In this document: one piece after another, positions 1 through 8,759 of the stretch
Layout: each line of letters begins with the position of its first letter
Position numbering within the stretch: position 1 is the stretch's first letter
NCBI RefSeq assembly: GCF_003202915.1
Contig: NZ_QGLP01000004.1
Span: 947,597 to 1,011,596 of the forward strand
Length of the DNA: 64,000 nucleotides
Reading direction: 5' to 3'
From: Gilliamella apicola
Lineage (GTDB): Bacteria; Pseudomonadota; Gammaproteobacteria; Enterobacterales; Orbaceae
The notes under the pieces: generated by a model
What the model was told of the DNA's origin: nothing
The model's input: only the letters and a program-made list of their open reading frames with translations
Databases searched by the model: none
Made by a program: the position numbers and the translations under genes

Positions 1-20
1 ATCATAATTAATTTCCTTAT

Positions 21-308
21 TTATCAGATTTGTCATCTCATAATGCATTATACAGGTAATTAAAATATGATATAGATGTTTAATGATTGACCTCATTTGG
101 ATAAATAGCAAAAAAGTTAATAAATCGGCTTTTGCGGGTAATAAAGCCGCGAATAATCAGCGCCTAATTTCTTTATTGAGTTGTCAGATTTATCATTTGT
201 AGATAAATAAAAAATATAATGCAGATGACTTAATAATTAATTTCGTTGAGGAAAAATAGCAAAAAGATGGAGGAACGTTTTTTGTGGTAATAAAGAGGCT
301 AATAATTA
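21..308. repeat. Diverged tandem duplication downstream of pdxT
   Basis: Two non-coding segments, about 21-157 and 181-308, align with each other at a period of about 160 bp. Shared blocks are TTATCAGATTTGTCAT / TTGTCAGATTTATCAT at the left, AAATAGCAAAAA in the middle, and GGTAATAAAG...AATAAT at the right. I see no convincing gene in positions 1-374. The copies differ at many positions, so the duplication is old or the element is under weak constraint. Confidence 0.6.
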
Positions 309-334
309 ATGGTAATAACCAAATTTTCACAAAA

Positions 335-365
335 CACCCCATGTTTATCCATTAAAAATGGGGTG
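335..365 (-). terminator. Possible terminator of pdxST
   Basis: Arms CACCCCAT (335-342) and ATGGGGTG (358-365) form an 8-bp stem just past the pdxT stop. On the minus strand the stem is followed by a short TTTT. The loop is long (15 nt) and the U-run short, so termination efficiency is uncertain. Confidence 0.55.
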
Positions 366-374
366 AATCTTCAA

Positions 375-956
375 TTAACATTTTTCAACAAAATAGCGCA
401 TTATGCGATTATCAGTTGTTAATTCGGGATGGAATGAACAAACTAAAATATTATTTTGTTCTGCCATCACACAATGATTATCAACAAACGCGAGTTGTGT
501 TACATGCTTAGTCGTTTGGGCAATATAAGGTGCGCGAATAAAGACGGCTTGAATTTGTTGACCGATAGGAGCAATATCTAACATGGTTTCAAAGCTGGCG
601 ATTTGTCGACCAAAACCATTACGTTCGACAGTAATATCCATTAAACCAAGTTGTTCAACCTCATTATGCTGAGTTGCGCTACCACAAAGTACCAATCCAG
701 CGCAGGTACCAAAGATACCTTTACCTTGTTTAGCCAAGGTTTGGATTGGTTCAAATAATCCATTTTGTCTAATTAAACGGCTAATAGCGGTCGATTCACC
801 GCCGGGTATAATCAAACCATCAAGCTGGCTTAACTGCTCGGGTTGCTTAACTATCATTGGGTTCACCCCATCAAGGCTGGCGAGCATATTTAAATGCTCA
901 GTTACAGCACCTTGTAAGTTAAGCACACCAATGGTTTTACTCACCTTTGAAGTCAT
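375..956 (-). CDS. pdxT: Pyridoxal 5'-phosphate synthase glutaminase subunit PdxT
   Basis: Class I glutamine amidotransferase that hydrolyses glutamine and passes ammonia to PdxS for DXP-independent PLP synthesis. The 193 residues carry GAVTEH near the N terminus, PGGEST (51-56), the nucleophile in GTCAG (Cys85) and the His176-Pro-Glu178 pair near the C terminus, so the catalytic triad is intact. The ATG at 956 shares one base with the pdxS stop in a TAATG junction, which implies translational coupling. A TTG two codons upstream is possible but less likely. Length matches the family. Confidence 0.96.
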   Translation of the reverse strand: MTSKVSKTIGVLNLQGAVTEHLNMLASLDGVNPMIVKQPEQLSQLDGLIIPGGESTAISRLIRQNGLFEPIQTLAKQGKGIFGTCAGLVLCGSATQHNEVEQLGLMDITVERNGFGRQIASFETMLDIAPIGQQIQAVFIRAPYIAQTTKHVTQLAFVDNHCVMAEQNNILVCSFHPELTTDNRIMRYFVEKC

Positions 957-1837
957 TACCAACCCCGATCTTGCATTCTTTCTGAATCACTTAATTTGCT
1001 GATCTCAATTCCTTTCATCGCTTCACCTAATCCTTTTGATAGTTCAGCCAATTTTGGATAATCATCAAAATAAGTGGTCGCTTGAACGATTGCTTTGGCA
1101 AATTTTTCTGGATTTTGCGATTTAAAAATACCCGAACCGACAAATACACCATCCGCACCAAGTTGCATCATTAGTGCTGCATCAGCAGGTGTCGCCACAC
1201 CGCCAGCAGCAAAATTAACCACAGGTAATTTTCCAAGTTGTTTAATTTGTAATACTAACTCATAAGGTGCACCAATTTCTTTAGCAAACGTCATCAGCTC
1301 ATCTTTTGATTTGCCAACCACTAGACGAATTTGCTCATTAACACGACGCATATGTCTTACTGCTTCAACAATATTGCCTGTTCCTGGTTCACCTTTGGTG
1401 CGTAGCATAGAAGCTCCTTCCCCAATTCGGCGTAATGCCTCACCTAAATCACGGCAACCACAAACGAAAGGTACGGTAAATTCATCTTTTAATAAATGAT
1501 ATTGTTCATCAGCAGGGGTGAGTACTTCGCTTTCATCAATATAATCCACCCCCATTGACTCTAAAATACGCGCTTCCACAATGTGACCAATTCGCGCTTT
1601 GGCCATCACCGGTATGGTTACCGCCTTCATCACCTCTTCAACGATAGTTGGGTCCGCCATTCGAGCTACACCCCCAGCAGCACGAATATCGGAAGGAACA
1701 CGCTCTAAAGCCATTACCGCCACTGCACCAGCTTGTTCAGCAATTTTTGCTTGTTCGGCATTAACGACATCCATAATCACGCCGCCTTTTTGCATCTGCG
1801 CCATTCCACGTTTTACAGTTTGTGTACCTGTTTTCAT
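956..1837 (-). CDS. pdxS: Pyridoxal 5'-phosphate synthase lyase subunit PdxS
   Basis: Builds PLP from ribose 5-phosphate, glyceraldehyde 3-phosphate and PdxT-derived ammonia in the cytoplasm. The 293-residue (beta/alpha)8 protein keeps the expected active-site residues: Asp23 in MDVVNAEQA, Lys80 in VMAKARIGH and Lys148 in [10 protein letters not shown]. The phosphate-binding [12 protein letters not shown] segment lies near the C terminus. It is the first gene of the pdxST operon and diverges from pdxR. This route is an alternative to the PdxA/PdxJ pathway of E. coli; the window does not show whether that pathway also exists in this genome. Confidence 0.97.
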   Translation of the reverse strand: MKTGTQTVKRGMAQMQKGGVIMDVVNAEQAKIAEQAGAVAVMALERVPSDIRAAGGVARMADPTIVEEVMKAVTIPVMAKARIGHIVEARILESMGVDYIDESEVLTPADEQYHLLKDEFTVPFVCGCRDLGEALRRIGEGASMLRTKGEPGTGNIVEAVRHMRRVNEQIRLVVGKSKDELMTFAKEIGAPYELVLQIKQLGKLPVVNFAAGGVATPADAALMMQLGADGVFVGSGIFKSQNPEKFAKAIVQATTYFDDYPKLAELSKGLGEAMKGIEISKLSDSERMQDRGW

Positions 1838-1865
1838 TGTTACTCCTGAATTGTTAGCTGTCTAG

Positions 1866-1937
1866 TCTGGACGCTATTATTCAGAATTAAATCACTGCAA
1901 TAAACAGCCAATTGGACTATAATTAAACCATCCAATT
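1866..1937. promoter_or_regulatory. Candidate PdxR operator/promoter region between pdxS and pdxR
   Basis: The 144-bp divergent gap holds an inverted repeat AATTGGA (1910-1916) / TCCAATT (1931-1937) that flanks a perfect -10-like TATAAT (1918-1923) reading toward pdxR. Similar words, TCTGGACGCTATTAT (1866-1880) and ATTGGACTATAATTA (1911-1925), recur 45 bp apart. MocR-type PdxR proteins are known to bind repeated short boxes in pdx promoters. Assigning these particular boxes to PdxR is inference. Confidence 0.4.
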
Positions 1938-1981
1938 TTGCGTTTAAGGTAATAAGTTCTATAAAACTTAATTAATAAAAG

Positions 1982-3382
1982 ATGTGGAATAAAAAAAAAT
2001 TAAGCCTTTTCAGCGGTGCATTATTTAAAAAAATCACGCAATTGATTGAAAGTTATATTGAACAAGGAGTGTTAATAGCTGGCGAACGATTACCATCTGA
2101 GCGTAATTTAGCCAAGGATCTACAAGTTAACCGTTCAACTATTGTGCATGCGTTAGATATCTTAACTGAACGAGGAATATTAGTTCGTAAGCAGGGCAGT
2201 GGGACTTTTGTTAATGAACAAAAATGGGGGCTACAAGTTTATTCGACCATAAATTGGCGATTACCCGCCAATTTTTATCATCATCGTAAAAATGTCTACC
2301 AACAAAAAGTTTTACAGGTTCGGCGACAAATGGCGCATATTTGTGATTTAGCTAATGGTGATTTGCCAACCAATATGATCCCTAAATTGATATTACCCCA
2401 TATCACCTCTCATGAAATGGTTGCTTATGAGAAGCAGAGTGACACTTTGCAATTGGGATTACCTTCACTCAAACAGCAAATCGCCAACTATATGTCAACG
2501 CAATTTGCTATGACAATTGATACTAATCAAATCTTAATAACCTCAGGTACCCAACAATCACTATTTTTAATTACCCAAGGATTATTAAAGCCCGGTGATG
2601 CAATAGGTATTGAATCACCTTCTTATTTTTATTCATTGCCCCTGTTCCAAGCAGCTGGTGTTCGGCTTTATGGCATTGAATGTGATGCCGAAGGGATAAC
2701 CTTAGAGAGCTTACAAAAAGTAGCGTTAGAGCGGCAAATTAGATGGTTATTTCTAAATCCGATATTTCAAAACCCTACTGGTTGCGTGATGAGTAATCCA
2801 CGAAAAAAACAGATATTGGCCTTTTGTCGGCAACAGTGTATTGGTATTGTTGAGGATGATGCTTATAGTGGATTAGCCTTTGATGCAAAGGTTGACATTG
2901 CACCAATAAAAAAATTCGATACCAGTAATCAAGTGGTCTATTTAGGTTCATTATCCAAATATATTGGCCGTAATATACGTATTGGGTGGATGATTGCTCC
3001 AAAGGAAATCATCGAAAAATTAGCCAATATACGGCACCATATAGATTCTGGATTGAGTATATTACCGCAACTTTTAGCCGAAGAGTATTTAACTTATCAC
3101 TATCAAACCCATCAGAAATGGTTACGTCAACAACTAAAACACAAAGCCAATCAACTAATGGATTGGTTCAATGACTATTTCAAAGGAGAGATTACTTACC
3201 AAATACCTACCGGTGGTTTTCATTTATATGCTCATTTACCCGTTAACAGTGCCGCACAAGAGTTGGTGATTTTAAACCAACTGTTATCCAAACATATAAT
3301 TGTGTCCCAAGGCATTGAGTTCGGGGATAATTTTGGTTCAATACGATTAAGCTATGGACATTTTAAAGAAAATCTGATTTGA
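1982..3382 (+). CDS. pdxR: MocR/GabR-family transcriptional regulator PdxR
   Basis: An N-terminal GntR-type winged helix (about residues 10-75, with GERLPSERNLAKDLQVNRST) is joined to a class I aminotransferase-like domain. The PLP-binding lysine lies in GSLSKYIGRNIRIGW, and an NPTG motif is present (IFQNPTGCV). The 466-residue length fits MocR regulators. Divergent placement beside pdxST argues strongly for a PLP-sensing role in controlling pdxST. The start is ATG at 1982; a run of nine A residues follows in codons 3-6. Confidence 0.9.
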   Translation: MWNKKKLSLFSGALFKKITQLIESYIEQGVLIAGERLPSERNLAKDLQVNRSTIVHALDILTERGILVRKQGSGTFVNEQKWGLQVYSTINWRLPANFYHHRKNVYQQKVLQVRRQMAHICDLANGDLPTNMIPKLILPHITSHEMVAYEKQSDTLQLGLPSLKQQIANYMSTQFAMTIDTNQILITSGTQQSLFLITQGLLKPGDAIGIESPSYFYSLPLFQAAGVRLYGIECDAEGITLESLQKVALERQIRWLFLNPIFQNPTGCVMSNPRKKQILAFCRQQCIGIVEDDAYSGLAFDAKVDIAPIKKFDTSNQVVYLGSLSKYIGRNIRIGWMIAPKEIIEKLANIRHHIDSGLSILPQLLAEEYLTYHYQTHQKWLRQQLKHKANQLMDWFNDYFKGEITYQIPTGGFHLYAHLPVNSAAQELVILNQLLSKHIIVSQGIEFGDNFGSIRLSYGHFKENLI

Positions 3383-3417
3383 TTACGTCTACCAAGCTTT
3401 TCGTTGGTCAAATTATT

Positions 3418-4638
3418 ATGGAAAATTCAAAAACCGTTTTATTATCTACAAACAAATTATTGCTCATTGCTGGCACTGGTTGGCTTTTTGATGCAATGGA
3501 CGTGGGATTACTCTCCTTTATTTTAGCTGCTTTAAAACAAGATTGGGGCTAACACCTTCACAACTGGGTTGGATAGGTAGTGTAAACTCAATTGGTATGG
3601 CAGTTGGTGCCTTTTTATTTGGTATTTATGCCGATAAAAAAGGGCGCAAATCCGCTTTTTTATTTACTTTATTAATGTTCAGTATCGCCAGAGGCTTAAG
3701 TGCTTTGGCTTGGGGACTGGGTAGTTTACTGATTTTACGATTCTTCATTGGTATGGGCTTAGGTGGCGAATTGCCCGTAGCATCAACGCTAGTGAGTGAA
3801 AGTGTGGAACCTAAAGTACGTGGTCGCGTCGTGGTGTTACTCGAATGCTTTTAGGCTGTAGGTTGGATTTTGGCCGCGTTGATCGCTTACTTTTTAATTC
3901 CTCTACTAGCTGTCGGTTGGCGTGGCGCGATGATCTTATGGGCAATACCGGCTTTTTATGCACTTTACCTACGCTTTAACTTACCTGACTCACATTCCTA
4001 TCAATATCAAGATCATAATGCTCAAAAAGAACCAATCATCAAGAAATTACAATCGCTCCTATCAAGCTCATTCCGTCGTCAAACGATAATGTTATGGATA
4101 GTATGGTTTTGTGTGGTATTTTCATATTATGGTATGTTCTTATGGTTGCCAAGCATGATGATGCATAAGGGCTTTGATATGGTAAAAAGTTTTGGTTACA
4201 TTTTTATGATGACTTTAGCGCAATTACCGGGTTATTTTACTGTCGCTTGGCTTGATTGAACGAGTAGGGCGAAAATGGGTATTGATGGCGTATCTATTAG
4301 GAACCTTGATCAGTGCCTATCTATTTGGTATTGTTGATTCAATTAACCAACTGCTTATCTGTGGTGCATTATTATCATTCTTTAATCTAGGCGCATGGGG
4401 AGCAATGTATGCTTATACCCCAGAACAATACACTACTAATATTCGCGCAACGGGTGCCGGTATGGCTGCTTCAATTGGCCGAATTGGCGGCATATTAGGT
4501 CCACTGATGGTGGGATTCTTAATGGCTAACCAAGTTAGTGTGAGCGTAATATTTGGGCTATTTAGCTTATCAATTCTTGTGGCTATTTTAGCTATATTAT
4601 TCCTTGGTAAAGAGACCAAACAAACTCATCTTTGCTAA
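3418..4638 (+). pseudogene. niaP: Broken MFS nicotinate transporter (NiaP type)
   Basis: Read through its lesions, this encodes a full-length 12-TM MFS protein closely resembling B. subtilis NiaP as I recall it: GTGWLFDAMDVG, GLGGELPVASTLVSE, WFCVVFSYYGMFLWLP and the ending GKETKQT. Three lesions break it. The run GATTGGGGCTAA at about 3545-3551 needs one more G to join KQDWG to LTPSQ. A TAG at 3852-3854 replaces the Trp codon of the SFWAVGW motif (here ECF-stop-AVGW). A one-base frameshift near 4250 separates TVAWL from IERVGRK. The ATG at 3418 starts 35 bp after pdxR. Sequencing error could explain the homopolymer lesion, but not easily all three. Confidence 0.88.
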
Positions 4639-4645
4639 CGCATTA

Positions 4646-4683
4646 AAACCTTTTTCAATTAAATTGAGTGTTGAAAAAGGTTT
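4646..4683. terminator. Bidirectional terminator
   Basis: A perfect 13-bp stem, AAACCTTTTTCAA (4646-4658) and TTGAAAAAGGTTT (4671-4683), has a 12-nt loop. It lies between the convergent niaP remnant and the IclR-type gene, with A/T runs that suit either direction. Confidence 0.75.
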
Positions 4684-4692
4684 ATATTTCAA

Positions 4693-5445
4693 CTAGCCAA
4701 TTATTTTCTTAGTTAACATGCTAGCAGCGGTCACCAAATACTCTGTAAATTCAGCAATTCTTTCTTGCGGCATTTGAAACCTTATTCCTGAGGTACTTAT
4801 GGCGGCGATAACATTACCATGTTTATCAAAAATCGGTGCTGCTAAGCAAGTTACTTCATCAAAATCTTCGCCATCGTCAAACGCCCAACCTTGTTTTCTT
4901 ACGACTTGTAATGCCTTTTTATAATCAGTTTTAGTTGCTATGGTATTTTTGGTTTTACTCGGTAATTGTTCATTAGGAAACAGCTCATCAATATGTTGCT
5001 CTGGTAACCAAGCCAACAAAACTTTACCCAGTGCCGAACTATGTAAAGATAACCGACGACCTAACCAACTTTTAATCTGTATTGCATTATCACTTTCAAT
5101 TTTAGCTAAGTAGATTGCCGCATCGCCATCTAAAATACCTAAATGACAAGCTAGCTGAGTTTTGTCTCGTAAAAACGAGAGTGGTTCGAGAGCTAAATCC
5201 TTAATATTAAATTGCTCAATTGCTTTGTTACCAAACTCATACAGATTAAGCCCTAAAAAGTATTTATTTCCTTTTTGCCGTAACAAACCATTAGTTACCA
5301 TACTTTTTAAGATTAATGACGAAGAGCTTTGCGGTAAGGAAAGCCCTTGATAGATTTGCGTATAAGTCACTCCGCCATTTTGAGCAATAAAATTCAAAAT
5401 TAGAGCTGCTTTATCGATGGCTGGCGCTTGAGATATTTTACTCAT
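4693..5445 (-). CDS. IclR-family transcriptional regulator
   Basis: The 250 residues have an N-terminal winged helix-turn-helix (about 10-70, AALILNFIAQNGGVTYTQIYQGLSL) followed by the IclR effector domain. The effector-domain landmarks are LSLHSSALGKVLLAWLP, the WAFDDGEDFDEVTCLAAPIF stretch and a C-terminal amphipathic segment. It is divergent from a KDG-aldolase-like gene. Two identical operator-like sites bracket the shared promoter region, one of them 6 bp from its own start codon, so autoregulation is likely. The ligand is unknown; a sugar acid or its breakdown product would fit the neighbour. Confidence 0.88.
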   Translation of the reverse strand: MSKISQAPAIDKAALILNFIAQNGGVTYTQIYQGLSLPQSSSSLILKSMVTNGLLRQKGNKYFLGLNLYEFGNKAIEQFNIKDLALEPLSFLRDKTQLACHLGILDGDAAIYLAKIESDNAIQIKSWLGRRLSLHSSALGKVLLAWLPEQHIDELFPNEQLPSKTKNTIATKTDYKKALQVVRKQGWAFDDGEDFDEVTCLAAPIFDKHGNVIAAISTSGIRFQMPQERIAEFTEYLVTAASMLTKKIIG

Positions 5446-5451
5446 ACATTC

Positions 5452-5469
5452 ACACCAATATATTGAAAT
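5452..5469. promoter_or_regulatory. Operator-like site, iclR side
   Basis: ACACCAATATATTGAAAT, whose core CAATATATTG is palindromic, lies just upstream of the IclR-type start codon. It is the exact reverse complement of the site at 5624-5641. Such a pair is the pattern expected for a regulator acting on both divergent promoters. Confidence 0.7.
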
Positions 5470-5533
5470 TAATTTAGTTTAAATACATCTATAATATTTT
5501 ACAATGATTTGTTAGGCATATTTATGTATTAAT

Positions 5534-5553
5534 TTGGTGATCTCGATCACAAT
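5534..5553. promoter_or_regulatory. CRP-like binding site
   Basis: GTGA (5537-5540), six bases TCTCGA, then TCAC (5547-5550) matches the core of the enteric CRP site TGTGA-N6-TCACA with one outer mismatch. It sits midway between the two IclR-side operators, suggesting catabolite control of the aldolase gene. Confidence 0.65.
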
Positions 5554-5623
5554 AACTGAAAAATATTATTGAGTAATTGGCAAATTGATTAAATAGTTAG
5601 TTTGTTATAACTGTTTTTATATT

Positions 5624-5641
5624 ATTTCAATATATTGGTGT
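5624..5641. promoter_or_regulatory. Operator-like site, aldolase side
   Basis: ATTTCAATATATTGGTGT, the exact inverted copy of 5452-5469, lies 19 bp upstream of the aldolase ATG. Its position next to the ribosome-binding site would suit repression. Confidence 0.7.
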
Positions 5642-5660
5642 AAAACATAAGGATCTCATT

Positions 5661-6551
5661 ATGAAAAAATCCCCTAAATTTTCAGGAACCATTTGTCCTG
5701 CCATCACGCCATTTAATTCTAAAAATAGTGTTGATTTTGCCGCTATGGAAAAACATTACCAAATGTTAACCGAAGCAAAAATTAACGGTATTTTGGTTAT
5801 GGGTACCATTGGTGAGTTTGCGACACTAAGCATTAAGGAACGATTGGCTATTATTAAACAAGCTCATCAATTCACTGACTTACCGCTAATTGTCAATGTT
5901 TCAACCACCGTTGTTGATGACATGATCCGCTTAGCGGATGCGTCGTATGATGCAGGATACCCAGCAGTAATGGCTTTACCTCACTATTACCTATCACAGA
6001 CAACCAATCAATTGTATGAATATTACAAATATTTAGATTCGCGGTTTTTAGGTGATTGGTTTGTTTATAACTTTCCTGCTCGCACTGGCTGTGATGTTGA
6101 TGCAAAACTTGTCGCAAAACTTATGCTAGATTGTCCAAGATTTATAGGTATTAAAGATACGATTGATTGTGCTTCACATACGCGTTCCATTGTGCTTGCT
6201 TCTCAGTCTATCCGTAAGGATTTCTCAGTATTTGCTGGTTTTGATGAATATTTTATTCCAAATTTACTTAATGGTGGTGCTGGGGTACTTTCTGGTCTAA
6301 ATAATGTGGTGCCGGATCTCTTTGCAAGTGTAATGAAAGCATTTAATGAGAATGATTTTCATCAGATCCAACTTCTACAAAAAGAGATTAGTCGTTTATC
6401 AAATATTTACAATATTGGTGATGATTTTGTTACCACGATAAAAACAGCAGTTGCTGAAAAACATGGTTACTTAAAAGCCAATTCAAGGAACTATGGCGGA
6501 GCATTAAATGCTAAGCAGATAGATGAGGTAAAACAATTATTCAAACTATAA
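5661..6551 (+). CDS. DapA/NanA-family aldolase, probably 2-keto-3-deoxygluconate aldolase type
   Basis: A class I pyruvate-dependent aldolase of 296 residues with a TIM-barrel fold. It shows the GTIGEF loop near residue 50, the proton-relay Tyr in YNFPARTG, and the Schiff-base Lys in IGIKDTID. The YNFPARTG and FAGFDEYF segments resemble the YagE/YjhH sugar-acid branch more than dihydrodipicolinate synthase. This suggests cleavage of a 2-keto-3-deoxy sugar acid into pyruvate and an aldehyde. Regulation by the adjacent IclR protein plus CRP supports a catabolic role. The substrate cannot be fixed from sequence alone. Confidence 0.8.
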   Translation: MKKSPKFSGTICPAITPFNSKNSVDFAAMEKHYQMLTEAKINGILVMGTIGEFATLSIKERLAIIKQAHQFTDLPLIVNVSTTVVDDMIRLADASYDAGYPAVMALPHYYLSQTTNQLYEYYKYLDSRFLGDWFVYNFPARTGCDVDAKLVAKLMLDCPRFIGIKDTIDCASHTRSIVLASQSIRKDFSVFAGFDEYFIPNLLNGGAGVLSGLNNVVPDLFASVMKAFNENDFHQIQLLQKEISRLSNIYNIGDDFVTTIKTAVAEKHGYLKANSRNYGGALNAKQIDEVKQLFKL

Positions 6552-6668
6552 TGATAAAAATAAAAGGTAACAGTTTTAGTAATAAAACCTTAATAGTCGT
6601 ACCAATAATCACATAAATTCATAATCAGTGCATTGTTAGTAAAATTATCACAAAACATTAACTAAACC

Positions 6669-6698
6669 AACAACAGCAGCTTAATGCTGTTGTTTTAA
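6669..6698 (+). terminator. Terminator after the aldolase gene
   Basis: Perfect 10-bp stem AACAACAGCA (6669-6678) / TGCTGTTGTT (6685-6694) with a 6-nt loop, followed by TTAATGG. It lies about 120 bp after the aldolase stop codon. Confidence 0.7.
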
Positions 6699-6829
6699 TG
6701 GTAAAAAAATAAAGCCAAAACTTTATCATTTTATTTACAAAAAATTATCTCACGCCTTGATATAACAAGGTTTAACTCCCTTGTTATCTATGTTAGATTA
6801 CTTGCTCCATTCATTTTTGAGCAGGTAGG

Positions 6830-7099
6830 TTGATTTTGAATCTTTCTCCAAAAGCTTTCCATTATTTGGGTGTCGTTGCAACAATTGCATCATTAGGCAT
6901 GTACGTATCCTATATCCCGCAGATTATTGACAATCTTCATGGATTTAAAACTAATCCGACACAACCTTTGGCGGCAGCAATTAACTGCTCATTATGGGTC
7001 TGTTATGGTTTATTACAGCAGAAAAAAGATTGGCCAATTGCGATAGCTAATTTCCCTGGCGTATTATTTGGTTTAATCGCTTTCTTTACTGCTTTATAA
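6830..7099 (+). CDS. SemiSWEET-type sugar transporter
   Basis: A small membrane protein of about 89 residues with three predicted TM helices, the layout of bacterial SemiSWEETs, which work as homodimers that move sugars down their gradient. Diagnostic stretches are SYIPQIIDNL after TM1, NCSLWVCYGL in TM2 and FPGVLFGLIAFF in TM3. The start is uncertain: there is no ATG, and TTG at 6830 or 6836 follows an AGGT-like Shine-Dalgarno. The gene is monocistronic with its own terminator. The transported sugar is not predictable. Confidence 0.85.
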   Translation: MILNLSPKAFHYLGVVATIASLGMYVSYIPQIIDNLHGFKTNPTQPLAAAINCSLWVCYGLLQQKKDWPIAIANFPGVLFGLIAFFTAL

Positions 7100-7127
7100 A
7101 TTCTTGTTTAATTTTTTTGTTCTTACT

Positions 7128-7161
7128 ACAGCATAATTTAAACGTTATGCTGTATTTTTTT
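7128..7161 (+). terminator. Rho-independent terminator of the SemiSWEET gene
   Basis: Perfect 9-bp stem ACAGCATAA (7128-7136) / TTATGCTGT (7145-7153), followed by A and a run of seven T. This is a typical intrinsic terminator. Confidence 0.88.
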
Positions 7162-7560
7162 GTCTTTTATCGTTTAAGTTCAATCAAACGAATTGTAATT
7201 TTTGTAAATTAAATTTGAATATTTTTACCCCCAAAATATAAAAAGTGTTGAAGGTTAAAATTCAATCAAGGAAATAAATTATTAATAATCAAAATGCTAT
7301 GTAGTTATCAACAGGTTTGTTAAATACTTATTAAGTAATGAAGTGGATAATTTCATCTTGTTTTTTTTAGAAAGAACTAACTTATCAGTGTTTTATTCAA
7401 TTCAATCATTGTCATCCATTATTGATTAGATTATAGTTAAAGTCAGTCTATTTTTTAGGCTGGATTCATCTTTGATATTAATAGAGTGTAATGATGTTGT
7501 TATCTCAAATATAATTAAATTTTGATGATTAATATGATGAACGTTATTGATATAAAATAA
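7162..7560. other. Gene-free interval
   Basis: About 400 bp of AT-rich sequence with no supported gene. It must hold the promoter of the small gene at 7571. One word, TTATCAACA at about 7315, resembles a DnaA box, but a single box is not evidence of an origin. Confidence 0.5.
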
Positions 7561-7570
7561 GGAAATCACC

Positions 7571-7804
7571 ATGACTGACATTAATCTTTCTGATGATTTG
7601 ATAAAAGATTTTATTTATTCTATGTACCGCAAAGAAGTGTTACTAAATTTAAAAGGTGTGGTTTTGACGGAAGATGATCGAAAACAACTTCATGAAAAAA
7701 GAGATTTTGTAAATCGATTATCTGAGGCTGAATTATCTGATATTCGAGCTTGGGTTTTAGATAAATTAAAATTACTTGAAAGCCAACATCAAGAGCGTAG
7801 TTGA
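7571..7804 (+). CDS. Small hypothetical protein (77 aa)
   Basis: I do not recognise a family. The start ATG is well placed after TAAGGAAATCACC, a good Shine-Dalgarno. The product is charged, predicted helical and cytoplasmic, with no signal peptide or TM helix; it is rich in Asp, Glu, Lys and Leu, with amphipathic stretches such as RLSEAELSDIRAWVLDKL. It is followed by a putative periplasmic protein gene, not obviously co-transcribed (146 bp gap). Confidence 0.65.
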   Translation: MTDINLSDDLIKDFIYSMYRKEVLLNLKGVVLTEDDRKQLHEKRDFVNRLSEAELSDIRAWVLDKLKLLESQHQERS

Positions 7805-7950
7805 GAAAAATTTTATCCTATTCATATTAAACTAGTTTTTCAATGATTTTGATAAGATATGTTTGTTGTATCAATGAAAACGATATGGAAAGATGATATA
7901 ATCGTTTTATAATATATTCATGTTTATTTAGATAATTTAAAGGAAAGGTT

Positions 7951-8541
7951 ATGAAAAAGTTAGCGATAATGTTATTGTTAAGTTTTCCAGTGGTGGTATC
8001 TGCGTCTAATTGCGATGAAATTAAGACAAATATCGCTGAAAAAATCAAAAATAACGGTGTGCCTGAAAATAATTTTCAACTAAAACTGGTCCCCGCTAAT
8101 CAAGTTAAACAAGGTCAGGGTAAAGTAGTTGGTTCATGTAATGGCGGTAAAAAACGCATTATCTATATTCGTGGTAAAGTCGGTTCATCATCAAATATAA
8201 AATCAGTTAAAGATGAAACTAAAGCGCCAGTTGAACCATCAATATTACCAAACTCAACAACACCGAAGGATGATGGTATACCAAATAAAGATACTGCACC
8301 TGTTACCGATTCATCTGGAAATGAGAAAATTCAATCAGTAGTTGAACCTACTGTAACCTCATCAACGGAAACAACAACTCAAGCTCCTACAACTGAATCT
8401 GCTACATCAGAAGAAAAAGTGCCCGAGGTAAATGATACCGTAGTACCAGAAGTAAATGATACTGTAGTACCAGAAGTTGCCCCTAAAGATGATCAACCAA
8501 TCTCTGAAGGTGAAACATCGAATGATAAATCATCAAATTAG
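7951..8541 (+). CDS. Periplasmic DUF1161-like protein with a long low-complexity tail
   Basis: A signal peptide (MKKLAIMLLLSFPVVVSA, cleavage before SNC) leads into a module of about 65 residues. This module resembles the DUF1161 family (E. coli YnfD): CDEIKTNIAEKIKNNGVPENNF, then QVKQGQGKVVGSCNGG and KRIIYIRG, with two conserved cysteines. The remaining 110 residues are Thr/Ser/Pro/Glu/Val-rich, include a perfect repeat of VPEVNDTV (two copies), and look disordered. The family function is unknown. The tail is much longer than I expect for this family and may span the periplasm or be a recent expansion. Shine-Dalgarno AAGGAAAGG precedes the ATG. Confidence 0.78.
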   Translation: MKKLAIMLLLSFPVVVSASNCDEIKTNIAEKIKNNGVPENNFQLKLVPANQVKQGQGKVVGSCNGGKKRIIYIRGKVGSSSNIKSVKDETKAPVEPSILPNSTTPKDDGIPNKDTAPVTDSSGNEKIQSVVEPTVTSSTETTTQAPTTESATSEEKVPEVNDTVVPEVNDTVVPEVAPKDDQPISEGETSNDKSSN

Positions 8542-8557
8542 TTTTTAACATAGACAG

Positions 8558-8601
8558 TGCGGATAACCTTATATCATAAAAAAATGAGTAAGTTATCCGC
8601 A
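8558..8601. terminator. Hairpin between the DUF1161-like gene and asnA
   Basis: TGCGGATAAC (8558-8567) pairs perfectly with GTTATCCGCA (8592-8601) across an A-rich 24-nt loop. It lies just after the plus-strand stop codon and about 160 bp after asnA on the other strand. There is no strong T-run, so its activity as a terminator is uncertain. Confidence 0.45.
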
Positions 8602-8759
8602 TTATCGATTTAATACACTAAAAAAATAGACTGTGCGTTAAACACAAAAAACTTCTTGTTGGTTAGCTTCTATCTACATGTTGAAAACCAGTGAAGGGAA
8701 TAGGGGAATAATAAGCTTGCTTCTCCAACTAATAAGTGGAAAAGCAGATAGGATTTAAT

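Noticed and set aside
7310..7325. Single DnaA-box-like word near asnA, suggesting an origin
   Set aside because: One imperfect box without a cluster, an AT-rich unwinding element arrangement or mioC/gidA neighbours is not evidence of oriC.
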